Assembly: GCF_003604215.1 (NCBI RefSeq)
Contig: NZ_QXGS01000021.1
Span: 1-50,597, forward strand
DNA from: Teichococcus vastitatis
GTDB lineage: Bacteria; Pseudomonadota; Alphaproteobacteria; Acetobacterales; Acetobacteraceae
Direction: 5' to 3'
Length of the DNA stretch: 50,597 nucleotides
Both the position numbers and the translations under genes were made by a program. Positions 34,569 to 42,756 of the stretch are shown piece by piece (within the stretch, counting starts at the first letter, position 1; every line of letters starts with the position of its first letter). The notes beneath the pieces are model-generated. The model saw only the letters and a list, made by a program, of their open reading frames with translations, made no database searches and was not told the origin of the DNA.

Positions 34569-35363
34569 ATGCCGTCCTATGAGCCGGTCACCGCTCTGAT
34601 GCGCGGCCTCGACGTGCTGCGGGCGGTGAATCGGCTGAATTCGGCTAGCGTGCGGGAGATTCACGCGCTGACCGGGCTGAACGCGCCAACGGTTGTGCGC
34701 ATGCTGGAAACACTGATCCATGCCGGCTTCATCCGTCGCCATCCGCAACAGGCGATCTACCTGCCCACCGGCAAGACGCTGGAACTGAGCGGCGGCTACG
34801 CCCTGCACCGCGAAGTCGGCGTCGCCGCCATGCCGGTGATGACGCGGCTGCGGCAGGCCGTCGGCTGGCCATCCGATGTGGGCGTGTTCGACGGCGACGC
34901 GATGGTGGTGGCCCATACCAGCCGCGGGGAAGGCCGCTTCCTGTTCGAGCGGCGCACCGGCTTCCGCGCGCCGATCCTGGCGACCTCACTGGGGCGGGCC
35001 TATCTGGCCTTCTGCGACAACGCCGACCGCGAGCGCGCGCTGGTCCTGGCCGCGCGCTCACCCGAGCCGTGGAACACCATCCTGCAACGCCCGGAAGCGT
35101 TGGAGCAGGACCTCGCGGCGATCCGCGCCGCCGGCTTCGCCTGCATGGAGGAAAGCTACGCCCAGCGGGAATATGGCGGCCTCGCCAGCGCCATCGCCGT
35201 GCCGGTGCTGGCGCAGGGCCGCGCCGTGGCCTCCCTCAACCTCATGTATCTGCGCGACGCCATGGACCTCGACACGGTGGTGCAGCGGATGATGCCGCTG
35301 CTGCGGGACGCGGCCTCCGAGCTGAGCCTCGCGGTGGGCCGCCGCGAGGCGGCGGCCCCGTGA
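34569..35363 (+). CDS. IclR family transcriptional regulator
   Basis: A 264-aa regulator with helix-turn-helix (ALMRGLDVLRAVNRL, LNAPTVVRMLETLIHAGF, about 7-60) and an effector domain (RRTGFRAPILATSLGRAYLAF; EYGGLASAIAVPVL), close to the MhpR/PcaR-like branch that answers to aromatic or dicarboxylic acids. ATG 34569 follows GGGAGTGAG; ATG 34527 is in frame but lacks a site. It is divergent from the CoA-transferase operon with two dyads between them, making that operon its probable target, and convergent with the Bug gene at 35392. Confidence 0.91.
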   Translation: MPSYEPVTALMRGLDVLRAVNRLNSASVREIHALTGLNAPTVVRMLETLIHAGFIRRHPQQAIYLPTGKTLELSGGYALHREVGVAAMPVMTRLRQAVGWPSDVGVFDGDAMVVAHTSRGEGRFLFERRTGFRAPILATSLGRAYLAFCDNADRERALVLAARSPEPWNTILQRPEALEQDLAAIRAAGFACMEESYAQREYGGLASAIAVPVLAQGRAVASLNLMYLRDAMDLDTVVQRMMPLLRDAASELSLAVGRREAAAP

Positions 35364-35367
35364 CCGG

Positions 35368-35394
35368 TGAGGCACGGACGGCCTGACGGCCTCA
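35368..35394. terminator. Hairpin between convergent IclR and Bug genes
   Basis: TGAGGC/GCCTCA arms with an internal GGCC-TGAC-GGCC element lie in the 28-bp gap between the stops at 35363 (plus) and 35392 (minus) and run into the Bug stop codon. The position suits a shared terminator. There is no T-run, and the outer stem is only 6 bp. Confidence 0.4.
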
Positions 35395-36396
35395 GTCGGC
35401 GCGGATATTGGCCGCCGCGGCGATTTCGCGCCAGCCGCCGATCTCGCGCCGAAGCCGCTGCGCAACCTCCTCCGGTCCCTGGAAATTGACCAGGGAGCCT
35501 GCTTCGAAGGCGCGCTGGCGGATCTGCGGTTCCGCGAGAGAGGCCCGCATGGCCTCGGTGAGCTGGGCACGCAGGCCGGCCGGCACGTCGCGCGGTGCGT
35601 ACAGGGCGAACCACACGTTGAGTGGCAGGTCGCGCAGCCCCTCGCCGGCGATGGGGGGAATGCCGGGCAGGCCCGGATGCGGGTCGTTGGAGCTGACGCA
35701 CAGCGCCCGCACCTTGCCATCCCGCACCAGGCTGACCAGCGGCGGGGGTGAATTCATGTAGAACTGAATGCGGCCGGCGATGAGATCGCTGATCGTCTCG
35801 CCGGTGCCACGGTAAGGCACATGCAGCATGTCGATCCCGGCGCGCGATTTCAGCAGCTCCGTGCCCAGATGATGCATTGAGCCGTTGCCGGCGGACGCAT
35901 AGCTCAGCTTGCCGGGATTCGCCTTCGCATAGGCGATGAACTCCGGCAGCGTGGTCGCTGGAACCGAGGGATGCACCACGAAGAGCTGCGGCGTGTCGGA
36001 AACCTGCCCGATGGGCACGAAGTCATCGGCGGTGCTGACGCTGCCGGTTCCGCCGATCGCCGCCCGCCCCGCCATGGTGCCGCAATAGCCCATCAGCAGC
36101 GTGTAGCCATCGGGCTGCGAGCGCGCCACGTGCATCAGCCCGACCACGTCGTTGCCACCCGGCCGGTTCTCCACCACCACCGGCTGGCCCAGCAGGCGGC
36201 CCATCGGCTCGGCGATCAGGCGGGCGGCGTAGTCCGTGCCGCCGCCGGCCGGGATCGGCACCACGATGGTCAGCGGCCTGCGGGGAAAGGCTTCCTGCGC
36301 GATGGCAGGGCGCGCGCCGGACCATGCCGCCGCCGCCGCGCCGGCGGCACCGATCACCGTGCGCCGGCGGATGCCGGATTTCATTGATGGGCTCAT
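35392..36396 (-). CDS. Tripartite tricarboxylate transporter (Bug) substrate-binding protein
   Basis: A 334-aa exported receptor. The leader contains IRRRTVIGAAGAAAAAWSG, a twin-arginine-like motif before a hydrophobic core, ending near AIAQEA. Motifs are TIVVPIPAGGGTDYAARLI, VVVENRPGGNDVVGLMHVA and LSYASAGNGSMHHLGTELL. ATG 36396 follows AAGGGA; ATG 36384 is an alternative. It is the last gene of the 38619-35392 unit, 54 nt after the second SDR. Receptors at the end of such operons usually serve the same pathway, but the ligand is unknown. Confidence 0.91.
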   Translation of the reverse strand: MSPSMKSGIRRRTVIGAAGAAAAAWSGARPAIAQEAFPRRPLTIVVPIPAGGGTDYAARLIAEPMGRLLGQPVVVENRPGGNDVVGLMHVARSQPDGYTLLMGYCGTMAGRAAIGGTGSVSTADDFVPIGQVSDTPQLFVVHPSVPATTLPEFIAYAKANPGKLSYASAGNGSMHHLGTELLKSRAGIDMLHVPYRGTGETISDLIAGRIQFYMNSPPPLVSLVRDGKVRALCVSSNDPHPGLPGIPPIAGEGLRDLPLNVWFALYAPRDVPAGLRAQLTEAMRASLAEPQIRQRAFEAGSLVNFQGPEEVAQRLRREIGGWREIAAAANIRAD

Positions 36397-36450
36397 GACA
36401 TTCCCTTCCCTGCCCCGGACTGTTGCCGGTTGTTCCGTGCGGCGGCGGGC

Positions 36451-37248
36451 CTATGGCATCGCTGCCGAGATCCCGCCATCCACGATCAGCTCGGTTCCGG
36501 TGATGTGCCGCGCCTCGGCGGAAGCGAGGAACAGCACGGCATGCGCGATGTCCCAGGCATCGCCCATCTTTCCCATGGGCACCTGCGCGTTGCGCCGGGC
36601 GATCAACTGCGCCGCGTCATTGGCGCCGAGCTGGCGCACGAGGCGGTTCTCCACCAGGGGTGTGTGCATCAGGCCCGGCACCACGGTGTTGCAGCGCACG
36701 CTGGCCCGGGCCTGCTCCATGGCGATAGATTTACTGAGCGCCAGGATGCCGTATTTCGATGCGCTGTAGGCGATATGCGGCCGGTCCGCGCTCATGCGCA
36801 GCGCGGCGATCGAGGACAGGTTCACTATGGCGCCGCTGCGCTGCCGCAGATGCGGCATGGCGTGCTTGCAGCACAGGAAGGCGCTGCGCAGGTTCATGTC
36901 GATCTGGTGTTCCCAATCGGCCTCGGCCAGGGATTCGGCGCTGCCCGGAAAGGAACCGCCGACATTGTTCACCAGGATGTCGAGCCCGCCATAAGCCGCT
37001 ACGCAGGCCGCAACCGCCGCCGCGACCTCGGCCGAGTTGGTAACGTCGGCCAGATGGCCCGACGCGGTTCCGCCCTCGGATTCGATGATGGCCACGGTTT
37101 CCGCCACGGCCTCGGCGCGGTTGTCGAGCGCGAAGACCCTGGCGCCCTGGCGGGCCAGCAGCACTGCCGTGGCCTTGCCGTTGCCCCAGCCGGGACCCGC
37201 CGATCCGGCGCCGGTCACGAAGGCGATCCTGTTGTCCAGCCTCAGCAT
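36451..37248 (-). CDS. SDR family oxidoreductase with atypical cofactor loop
   Basis: A 265-aa short-chain dehydrogenase. The catalytic Ser and Tyr/Lys are present (NLSSIAALRM, AYSASKYG), as is NNVGG in place of NNAG. The cofactor loop is unusual: TGAGSAGPGWGNGKAT instead of the compact T-G-x3-G-x-G, so it is longer and carries a Trp. The neighbouring SDR at 37274 has nearly the same loop, which points to duplication. ATG 37248 follows GGGGGAGGA; the frame continues to 37602 inside its neighbour. It probably oxidises or reduces a hydroxyacyl or cyclic alcohol intermediate. Confidence 0.89.
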   Translation of the reverse strand: MLRLDNRIAFVTGAGSAGPGWGNGKATAVLLARQGARVFALDNRAEAVAETVAIIESEGGTASGHLADVTNSAEVAAAVAACVAAYGGLDILVNNVGGSFPGSAESLAEADWEHQIDMNLRSAFLCCKHAMPHLRQRSGAIVNLSSIAALRMSADRPHIAYSASKYGILALSKSIAMEQARASVRCNTVVPGLMHTPLVENRLVRQLGANDAAQLIARRNAQVPMGKMGDAWDIAHAVLFLASAEARHITGTELIVDGGISAAMP

Positions 37249-37273
37249 CGGGCCGCGTCCTCCCCCTGCATGC

Positions 37274-38083
37274 TCAGCCGCGCACGGCCGCGCACAACCC
37301 GCCATCCACCAGGATCTCGGTTCCGGTGATGTAGCGGGCCGCATCCGAGGCGAGGAACAGCGCCGCCTCCGCGACATCCCAGGCCTCGCCCATGCGGCCC
37401 ATCGGCACCTGCTCATGCCGGCGGCGATAGAAGGTGTCGCGGTCGGTGCCGGTTTCGCGGCTGGCGAAATCCTGCGCCAGCTTCTCCACCAGCGGCGTGT
37501 CCATGAGGCCGGGCAGCACGCAGTTGAGCCGCACCCCGCGCCGCGCGTAATCCACCGCGACGACGCGGCTGAACTGCACCAGCCCCGCCTTGGCCGCGGC
37601 ATAGCCGGCTTGCGGCTTGCCGGTGTAGCGGATGGCGGCGGTCGAGGCGATGGAAACGATGGCGCCCTGCCCCTGCGCCTCCATCAGCGGCAGCACTGCC
37701 TTGCAGCACAGAAAGGCGCTCTTGAGGTTGACATCGATCTGCCGGTCCCAGATTTCTTCCGGCATGGTCGCCGGATCACCAGGCAGGGAATGGCCGACAT
37801 TGTTGACCAGCACGTCGACCCGGCCGAAACGGGCGACGCAATCCGCCACCAGCGCATCGACGGCCGGCTTGCTGGTGACGTCGCCGGCACCGACGGCAAA
37901 CCGTCCGCCTTCCGCTTCGACGATGGCGCGGGTTTCCTCGGCGGCCTCTCGATCGAGGTCGATGCCGTAGATGGCCGCGCCATGCCGCGCGAAGGTCACG
38001 GCGATGGCCTTGCCATTGCCCCAGCCCGGCCCCTGCGAGCCGCATCCGGTGACCATGGCGACCCGCCCTTCCAGCGCCCTCAT
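37274..38083 (-). CDS. SDR family oxidoreductase, paralogue of the downstream gene
   Basis: A 269-aa short-chain dehydrogenase with cofactor loop TGCGSQGPGWGNGKAI, an acidic residue after the second strand (YGIDLDREAAEE) suggesting NAD preference, NNVGH, and catalytic Ser and Tyr/Lys in SIASTAAIRY and GYAAAKAG. Its last quarter (PMGRMGEAWDVAEAALFLAS, then TGTEILVDGGL) closely parallels that of the 36451 protein, indicating a tandem duplication. The start overlaps the carboxymuconolactone decarboxylase-like stop by 4 nt, and 25 nt separate it from the paralogue. The two may be subunits of one enzyme or take successive steps. Confidence 0.9.
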   Translation of the reverse strand: MRALEGRVAMVTGCGSQGPGWGNGKAIAVTFARHGAAIYGIDLDREAAEETRAIVEAEGGRFAVGAGDVTSKPAVDALVADCVARFGRVDVLVNNVGHSLPGDPATMPEEIWDRQIDVNLKSAFLCCKAVLPLMEAQGQGAIVSIASTAAIRYTGKPQAGYAAAKAGLVQFSRVVAVDYARRGVRLNCVLPGLMDTPLVEKLAQDFASRETGTDRDTFYRRRHEQVPMGRMGEAWDVAEAALFLASDAARYITGTEILVDGGLCAAVRG

Positions 38084-38619
38084 CCCGGATGGTCCGGCAG
38101 CGGGTCACGCGCATCGATGCCCATCGCCTCGAGAAAGCGCGACACCATGTTGTAGGCGCCGATCGTGGCGGTCAGCTCCACCAATTCGCGTGGCGGCAGC
38201 GCGTTCCGCACGGCGGCGAAGACGGGTTCCGGCACATGGATTTCGCGGGTCATGGCCTCGCAATAGGCAAGCGCCGCCTGCTGCACCGCATCAAACAGGC
38301 CGGTGTTCCGCCAGTCCGGCAGGGCATCGAGCTGTGCCTGGGTGACGCCTTCGCGCAGGGCGATCGGCATATGCTGCTCGGCCTCGTAGGCGGCGCCGTT
38401 CAGATGCGCGATCTGGATGATCACCAGCTCGCGGAGCGGCGCCGGCAGGGCGCATTCGTGGCGGATCGCCGTGAGGTAGCGGAGCCAGCCCTCCGCGACC
38501 GGCCCGCTGTGCAGCAGCATGGCGTACAGGTGCAGCACGCTGCCGCGCTCACGAATGATTCGGTCGACGAGCTGGCGCGTTTCCGGATTGGCGGGATCGG
38601 CGTAGGGGATGCGGGCCAA
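38080..38619 (-). CDS. Carboxymuconolactone decarboxylase family protein
   Basis: A 179-aa alpha-helical protein of the CMD/AhpD-like family: ARIPYADPANPETRQLVDRI at the start, LRELVIIQIAHLNGAAYEAEQH in the core and LVELTATIGAYNMVSRFLEA near the end. The paired cysteines of AhpD peroxidase members are missing from the core helix, so a redox role is unlikely. TTG 38619 was chosen because AGGAAA precedes it and relatives begin with ARIPY; ATG 38655 is an upstream alternative. It leads the unit with the two SDRs and may act on a lactone or beta-keto acid, but the family is functionally loose. Confidence 0.86.
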   Translation of the reverse strand: MARIPYADPANPETRQLVDRIIRERGSVLHLYAMLLHSGPVAEGWLRYLTAIRHECALPAPLRELVIIQIAHLNGAAYEAEQHMPIALREGVTQAQLDALPDWRNTGLFDAVQQAALAYCEAMTREIHVPEPVFAAVRNALPPRELVELTATIGAYNMVSRFLEAMGIDARDPLPDHPG

Positions 38620-38748
38620 GGGCGTTTCCTCAGGGGGCGGGGCTTTCTTGTGCATCGAAGCCCGCGCCGCGGTGAGGACCACCGAACAACACCGCGGCGG
38701 CTCCGTCAACCATGAAGGCAGGTGCTGCAAGCGGTGCGTTGCGCCGGC

Positions 38749-38782
38749 CGCTGTGGCGGCACCATCGGGTGCCGCCACAGCG
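38749..38782. terminator. Strong 15-bp hairpin
   Basis: A perfect 15-bp stem (CGCTGTGGCGGCACC pairing with its complement) closes a 4-nt ATCG loop. It lies in the 214-bp space between the Bug stop at 38834 and the decarboxylase-like start at 38619, both on the minus strand, and so is placed to end or attenuate the Bug transcript. There is no T-run. Confidence 0.6.
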
Positions 38783-38833
38783 CCTGTCGGGCCGTGGCCG
38801 CTCCGATCCCTGCGCTCCGGGCGCAGAGAGCGG

Positions 38834-39820
38834 CTATTGCACAGTGATGTTGGCAGCGCGCACCAGCGGCTCCCATTTGCTCATCTCGGCCTGCAGCCAA
38901 GCCGTAGCGGAGGCTGGCGTGCTGTCGGAGCGCGCCTGGATCGACAGGTCGCGGAAGCGTTGCAGCAGGGCCGGCTGCCGGGTGACCTTGTTCACGGCCT
39001 CGTTCAACTGATTGACGATTTCGGGCGGGGTGTTCGCCGGTGCGAACAGCATGTGCCAAGTGTAGGCCTCGTAGCCGGGCAGCCCGGCCTCGGCGAAGGT
39101 CGGAACATCGGGCAATTGCGGCAGGCGCTCCGTGGAACTGACCGCCAGGCCCCGCGTGGTCCCGCGCTGCACGCTGGCGATGCCGTCCGACGCCACATTG
39201 AGGAACATGGTAAGGTTGCCGTTCAGCAGGTCGGGCATCGCCGGCGCCGAGCCGCGATAGGGGATGTGGTTGACCTTCAGCTTGCCGGCCTGCTGCAGAA
39301 ACAGCTCGGTCGCGAGATGCACGGCGCCGCCCGCGCCGGAACTCCCATAGGTATATTGATTAGGCTTGTCGCGGAACATGGCGATCAGCTGCTGCAAGTC
39401 GCGCGCCGGAACGGCGTTGTTCACCATCAGCAGCATCGGCACGACGCCGACCAGCGCGACCGGCTGGAAATCGGCCACCGGGTCGAAGTTCAGGTTGGAG
39501 AAGAGCGGCCGCAGCACCGCATGGGCAATGGTGCTGTAGAGAATGGTGTAACCATCCGCGGGGGATTTCGCCACAGCCTCGGTTCCGACCACCACGCCGG
39601 AGCCGGTGCGGTTCTCCACCAGCACCCGCTGCGGCAGAAGCCCGGTGAGGCTTTCGGCAACGAGCCTGGCCGCCACATCGGTCGGGCCGCCCGCGGCGAA
39701 GGGACAGATGAAGCGCACGGCTTGGTTCGGCCATGCGGGGGCCGCGGCGGTCGCGGCGGAGGCGGCCGTTCCAAGTCCGGCGGCGAGTGGCACCAGTGAG
39801 CGGCGTGTGATGGCAGGCAT
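38834..39820 (-). CDS. Tripartite tricarboxylate transporter (Bug) substrate-binding protein
   Basis: A 328-aa exported receptor with Tat-like leader MPAITRRSLVPLAAGLGTAA ending near ATAAAPA. Motifs are RFICPFAAGGPTDVAARLV, VLVENRTGSGVVVGTEAVA and YTYGSSGAGGAVHLATELF. The first loop reads FAAGG, not PPGG. The start follows GGGGGAA. Unlike the other five it stands alone, with its own 321-bp upstream region and a strong hairpin behind it, so it may be separately regulated. No TctA/TctB subunits are present. Confidence 0.91.
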   Translation of the reverse strand: MPAITRRSLVPLAAGLGTAASAATAAAPAWPNQAVRFICPFAAGGPTDVAARLVAESLTGLLPQRVLVENRTGSGVVVGTEAVAKSPADGYTILYSTIAHAVLRPLFSNLNFDPVADFQPVALVGVVPMLLMVNNAVPARDLQQLIAMFRDKPNQYTYGSSGAGGAVHLATELFLQQAGKLKVNHIPYRGSAPAMPDLLNGNLTMFLNVASDGIASVQRGTTRGLAVSSTERLPQLPDVPTFAEAGLPGYEAYTWHMLFAPANTPPEIVNQLNEAVNKVTRQPALLQRFRDLSIQARSDSTPASATAWLQAEMSKWEPLVRAANITVQ

Positions 39821-40141
39821 GCTGTTCCCCCTGTTTCGGCTTCCGTCCCGGACGGGCTCCGCGCGCCCGGATCGATGCCGGGTCGGCGGGTCCTGGCGGC
39901 CGTGCCTGAGCGGGGTCTCGTGCCCCTTGGCTCAGGCAGCCGCCATGACCCCCGCAGGGTAGAACGGAACGTTGGCGAAAGTCCTGATCAAAGCCGCGCT
40001 TCCGGTCAGGATGAGCGGAACGGCGGAGTGCGCCGGGGCTGAGGGTTCAGGCCGGGGAACGTTCGCGGGGACGCGGCGTGCCACCGCTCGCCCGGGCCGG
40101 CCTGCCCCGCATCCGGGGTCTCGCCGGCATCGGGTCCGTCG
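39821..40141. other. Intergenic region with two hairpins
   Basis: This 321-bp space separates the Bug start (39820) from the DUF6489 stop (40142). At 39904-39937 GCCTGAGC/GCTCAGGC encloses a GGGG/CCCC inner stem with a three-base bulge; it lies about 85 nt upstream of the Bug start and could be regulatory. At 40105-40118 CCCCG-CATC-CGGGG, inside longer GCCGG/CCGGC arms, could end the phaC-DUF6489 transcript. I see no gene here. Confidence 0.5.
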
Positions 40142-40399
40142 TCAGCGGCCTTCCTGCTTTTTCGGGGCGGATGGCACCTTGAACATGTTGGACATGGCTT
40201 CCTGCATCTGGGCCGGCGACCAGGGCGAGAGGGGCAGCCATGCCCTGAGCATCGCCTCGGGCGTCAGGCTCGCGACGGCGTCGGTCATCTGCTGGCTGAG
40301 CTTCGCCATGGCGGCATCCTGCATCGGCTTCACGTCGGGAAGGCCGAAGAAATGCCTCGCCTCGTCGGCGGTGCAGTCGATCTCGATAGTGAACTTCAT
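40142..40399 (-). CDS. DUF6489 family protein
   Basis: An 85-aa protein starting MKFTIEIDCTADEARHFFGL, a stretch conserved in DUF6489, a small alphaproteobacterial family of unknown function. The second half is Met- and Pro-rich and ends in a basic tail (APKKQEGR). No signal or membrane segment is visible. It starts 9 nt after the phaC stop behind GGGAAGAG and is surely co-transcribed with it. That linkage suggests a role at the PHA granule or with the synthase, which is inference only. Confidence 0.8.
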   Translation of the reverse strand: MKFTIEIDCTADEARHFFGLPDVKPMQDAAMAKLSQQMTDAVASLTPEAMLRAWLPLSPWSPAQMQEAMSNMFKVPSAPKKQEGR

Positions 40400-40408
40400 C
40401 GCTCTTCC

Positions 40409-42403
40409 CTATTTCTCCAGAACGTAGCGGCCGGGGGCGTCGTCGAGCGGCGGATGAGCCGGGCCACCCATCGGCGGCGGAGTGGACCTGGAGCCCGAGC
40501 GCTCCGCGAGCCATCGGCTCCAATCGTCCCACCAGCTGCCATCATGCTTGATCGCGTTCTGCCGCCACTCGGCGGCGGTGGAGCCGGCCGCCGCCCCCGG
40601 CGGCAGGGTCCAGTGGGCGCCCTTGCCGCCGGAAGGATTGATGATGCCGGCGATATGGCCGCTCGACGCCAGCACGTAGCGGACCTCGCCGCCGACAAGC
40701 TGGGTGATGCGCCACGCCGCGTCCCACGGCACGATGTGATCGCGCTCGGCGCCGACGGCGTAGATATCCTGGCGGATGCGGCCGAGGTCGATCGCCTCAT
40801 CCTTCAGCCTGATGCGCCCGGGCACGATCAGGTTGTTCTCGCGGTAGGTGTTGCGCAGGTACCAGCTATGGGCAGCACGGGTCATCCGGGTGCCGTCGCT
40901 GTTCCAGTACAGCAGGTCAAAGGCGGGCGGCTTCTCGCCCATGAGGTAGTTGTTGACGACGTTGGCCCAGATCAGGTCGTTCGACCGCAGCAGGTTGAAC
41001 ATATTCGACATCTCGCGGCTGTCGAGGTAACCGCGTTCCATCATCTGCTGCTCGATCAGCTCGATGGATTCGTCGCCCATGAAGACGGCGGTGTCGCCCA
41101 CTCGGGAGAAGTCCTGGAGAGACACCATGAAGGTGGCCGCACTGATGCGCTCATCCCCTTTGGCCGCCAGCCAGGCCAGCGTCATGGCCAGCAGCGTGCC
41201 GCCGATGCAATAGCCCATCACGTTGACGGTGGGGCTGCCGGTGATCTCCCGCACGACGTCGCTGGCCTCCAGCGGGCCGAGATCCATGTAATCCTCGATG
41301 GTGATGCCATCCATCGAGGCGTCCGGATTTTTCCAGGACACCATGAACACGGTGAAGCCCTGCTCCGTGAGGTAGCGGACCATGCTGTTCTTCGGCTGCA
41401 GGTCGAGGATGTAGTATTTGTTGATCCAGGGCGGCAGGATCAGCAGCGGCACCGCATGGGCCGTCTCTCCGGCGGGTGCGTACTGGATCAGCTCCATCAG
41501 CTTGTTGCGGTGCACGACCTTGCCCGGGGAGAGGGCCAGGTTCCGGCCCGGTGCAAAGGCGGCCGTGTCCACCAGGCTCAGGCGTCCGGCCTTCAGATCC
41601 CCGAGAAGGTTGCGCGCTCCGTCCGCCAGGCTTGCGCCACCGGTTTCCAATGCGCGACGCAGCGCGGCCGGGTTGGAGAAGAGCAGCAGGGACGGGCTCA
41701 TCGCATCGACGAATTGCTGCAGGTGAAACGTCAGGCGCTGCCGTTCCGCCTCGTCCATGTCCTCGGCCTTGCCCTGCTGGAGCAGCCAGTCCGAGGCCAG
41801 CAGATAGGCGTCCTTCAAGGCGCGGAAGGCGGGATTGGCATGCCATTCCGGTGCGGCGAAACGCTTGTCGGCCGGCCTGCCAGAAGGCCCCGGGGCCGGT
41901 GTTCCCGCGAGGCCCAGCCAGCGCTGTCCGGCCTGGTTCCACGCTTCCATTGCCGAGCGCCACAGATCGGCGTTCAACCGGACAGCCGAGGTCATCGCAT
42001 CGGCGGGGTTCCCCAGATTGCGGAGCCAGACCGTCCGGAGCGCCCGGGCGACCTCCGCCCAATCGACCGGAACCACGTCGCGGAGCGGATTGGCATTCCA
42101 CATCTGGTCGAGGGAGCGAAGCATCGGGTCCCGCACGAATTGCTCGCCGGCTTCCTTTGCCGCCGTCGCGAACTGCCCGCCGCGCAGCTCCCCGGCGGGC
42201 ATGGGCCGCCACATCCCGGGACCGCTCCAGGCGGGGTTGGTTTCGGAGATCGCCTTCACCCAGGAGGTCCAGAAGCCGAACAGGACCTCCGGTCCGATCG
42301 CGGTGGCCGCCGCACTCGAGGAGCCCCGTTCCGGAGCGTCCGAACCGCGAGGAACAGCTGGCTCCGCCTGAGGTTTCTCGTTGTTCCCTTTGCCGGCTGG
42401 CAT
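40409..42403 (-). CDS. phaC: Class I poly(3-hydroxyalkanoate) synthase
   Basis: A 664-aa PHA synthase: the N-terminal PhaC_N region (WNANPLRDVVPVDWAEVAR and on) and a C-terminal alpha/beta-hydrolase domain. The lipase-like box GYCIGG places the catalytic nucleophile at Cys399; the partner Asp lies in GAERDHIVPWD and the His in SSGHIAGIINP. It polymerises 3R-hydroxyacyl-CoA into granules. The protein is longer than the roughly 590 aa typical of class I enzymes, mainly from a charged N-terminal extension. ATG 42403 follows GGGAGAGG. The monomer could come from the 3R-hydratase/SDR route encoded at 5-12 kb. DUF6489 follows in the operon. Confidence 0.95.
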   Translation of the reverse strand: MPAGKGNNEKPQAEPAVPRGSDAPERGSSSAAATAIGPEVLFGFWTSWVKAISETNPAWSGPGMWRPMPAGELRGGQFATAAKEAGEQFVRDPMLRSLDQMWNANPLRDVVPVDWAEVARALRTVWLRNLGNPADAMTSAVRLNADLWRSAMEAWNQAGQRWLGLAGTPAPGPSGRPADKRFAAPEWHANPAFRALKDAYLLASDWLLQQGKAEDMDEAERQRLTFHLQQFVDAMSPSLLLFSNPAALRRALETGGASLADGARNLLGDLKAGRLSLVDTAAFAPGRNLALSPGKVVHRNKLMELIQYAPAGETAHAVPLLILPPWINKYYILDLQPKNSMVRYLTEQGFTVFMVSWKNPDASMDGITIEDYMDLGPLEASDVVREITGSPTVNVMGYCIGGTLLAMTLAWLAAKGDERISAATFMVSLQDFSRVGDTAVFMGDESIELIEQQMMERGYLDSREMSNMFNLLRSNDLIWANVVNNYLMGEKPPAFDLLYWNSDGTRMTRAAHSWYLRNTYRENNLIVPGRIRLKDEAIDLGRIRQDIYAVGAERDHIVPWDAAWRITQLVGGEVRYVLASSGHIAGIINPSGGKGAHWTLPPGAAAGSTAAEWRQNAIKHDGSWWDDWSRWLAERSGSRSTPPPMGGPAHPPLDDAPGRYVLEK

Positions 42404-42756
42404 GATGCCTCTCCCTGATATGGCCCGTTGCGCTTCTGGAACGGCGGTGCTTTCCGCCCGGTTCCGCGTCCTCATTCCGGCCCACGCCCGAGGCCCCTCT
42501 CCGGGCCCGCGAGCCAAGTCCCTCCTGTAGAACGCGGGCCCGCTTGAAAGTTTAGAAAGTGTCGCGCGTTTGGCTCGGCTGTCCCCCTGGGCATCGCCGG
42601 CGATGCGGGCTGGGGGGCGTCGGTACGGGCATGCCGCGTTGCCGCCGGAACAGCTCCGACGCGCCAGCAGGCCAGGTCAACCGCGGCATCGGCGAAACGT
42701 TTGTGTCTGCTCCTGGGGGACATGGTCCCGATCACCCCTTCACCCGGAGGCGCCTC
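42404..42756. other. Divergent intergenic region, phaC / SGNH hydrolase
   Basis: A 353-bp region holding the promoters of both genes. It contains the 10-bp palindrome GCGGGCCCGC at 42534-42543, next to an AT-richer patch (42544-42560, TTGAAAGTTTAGAAAGT) that could be a -35 or regulator-binding area. No matching -10 was found. No gene is seen; open frames across it are non-conserved. Confidence 0.4.
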
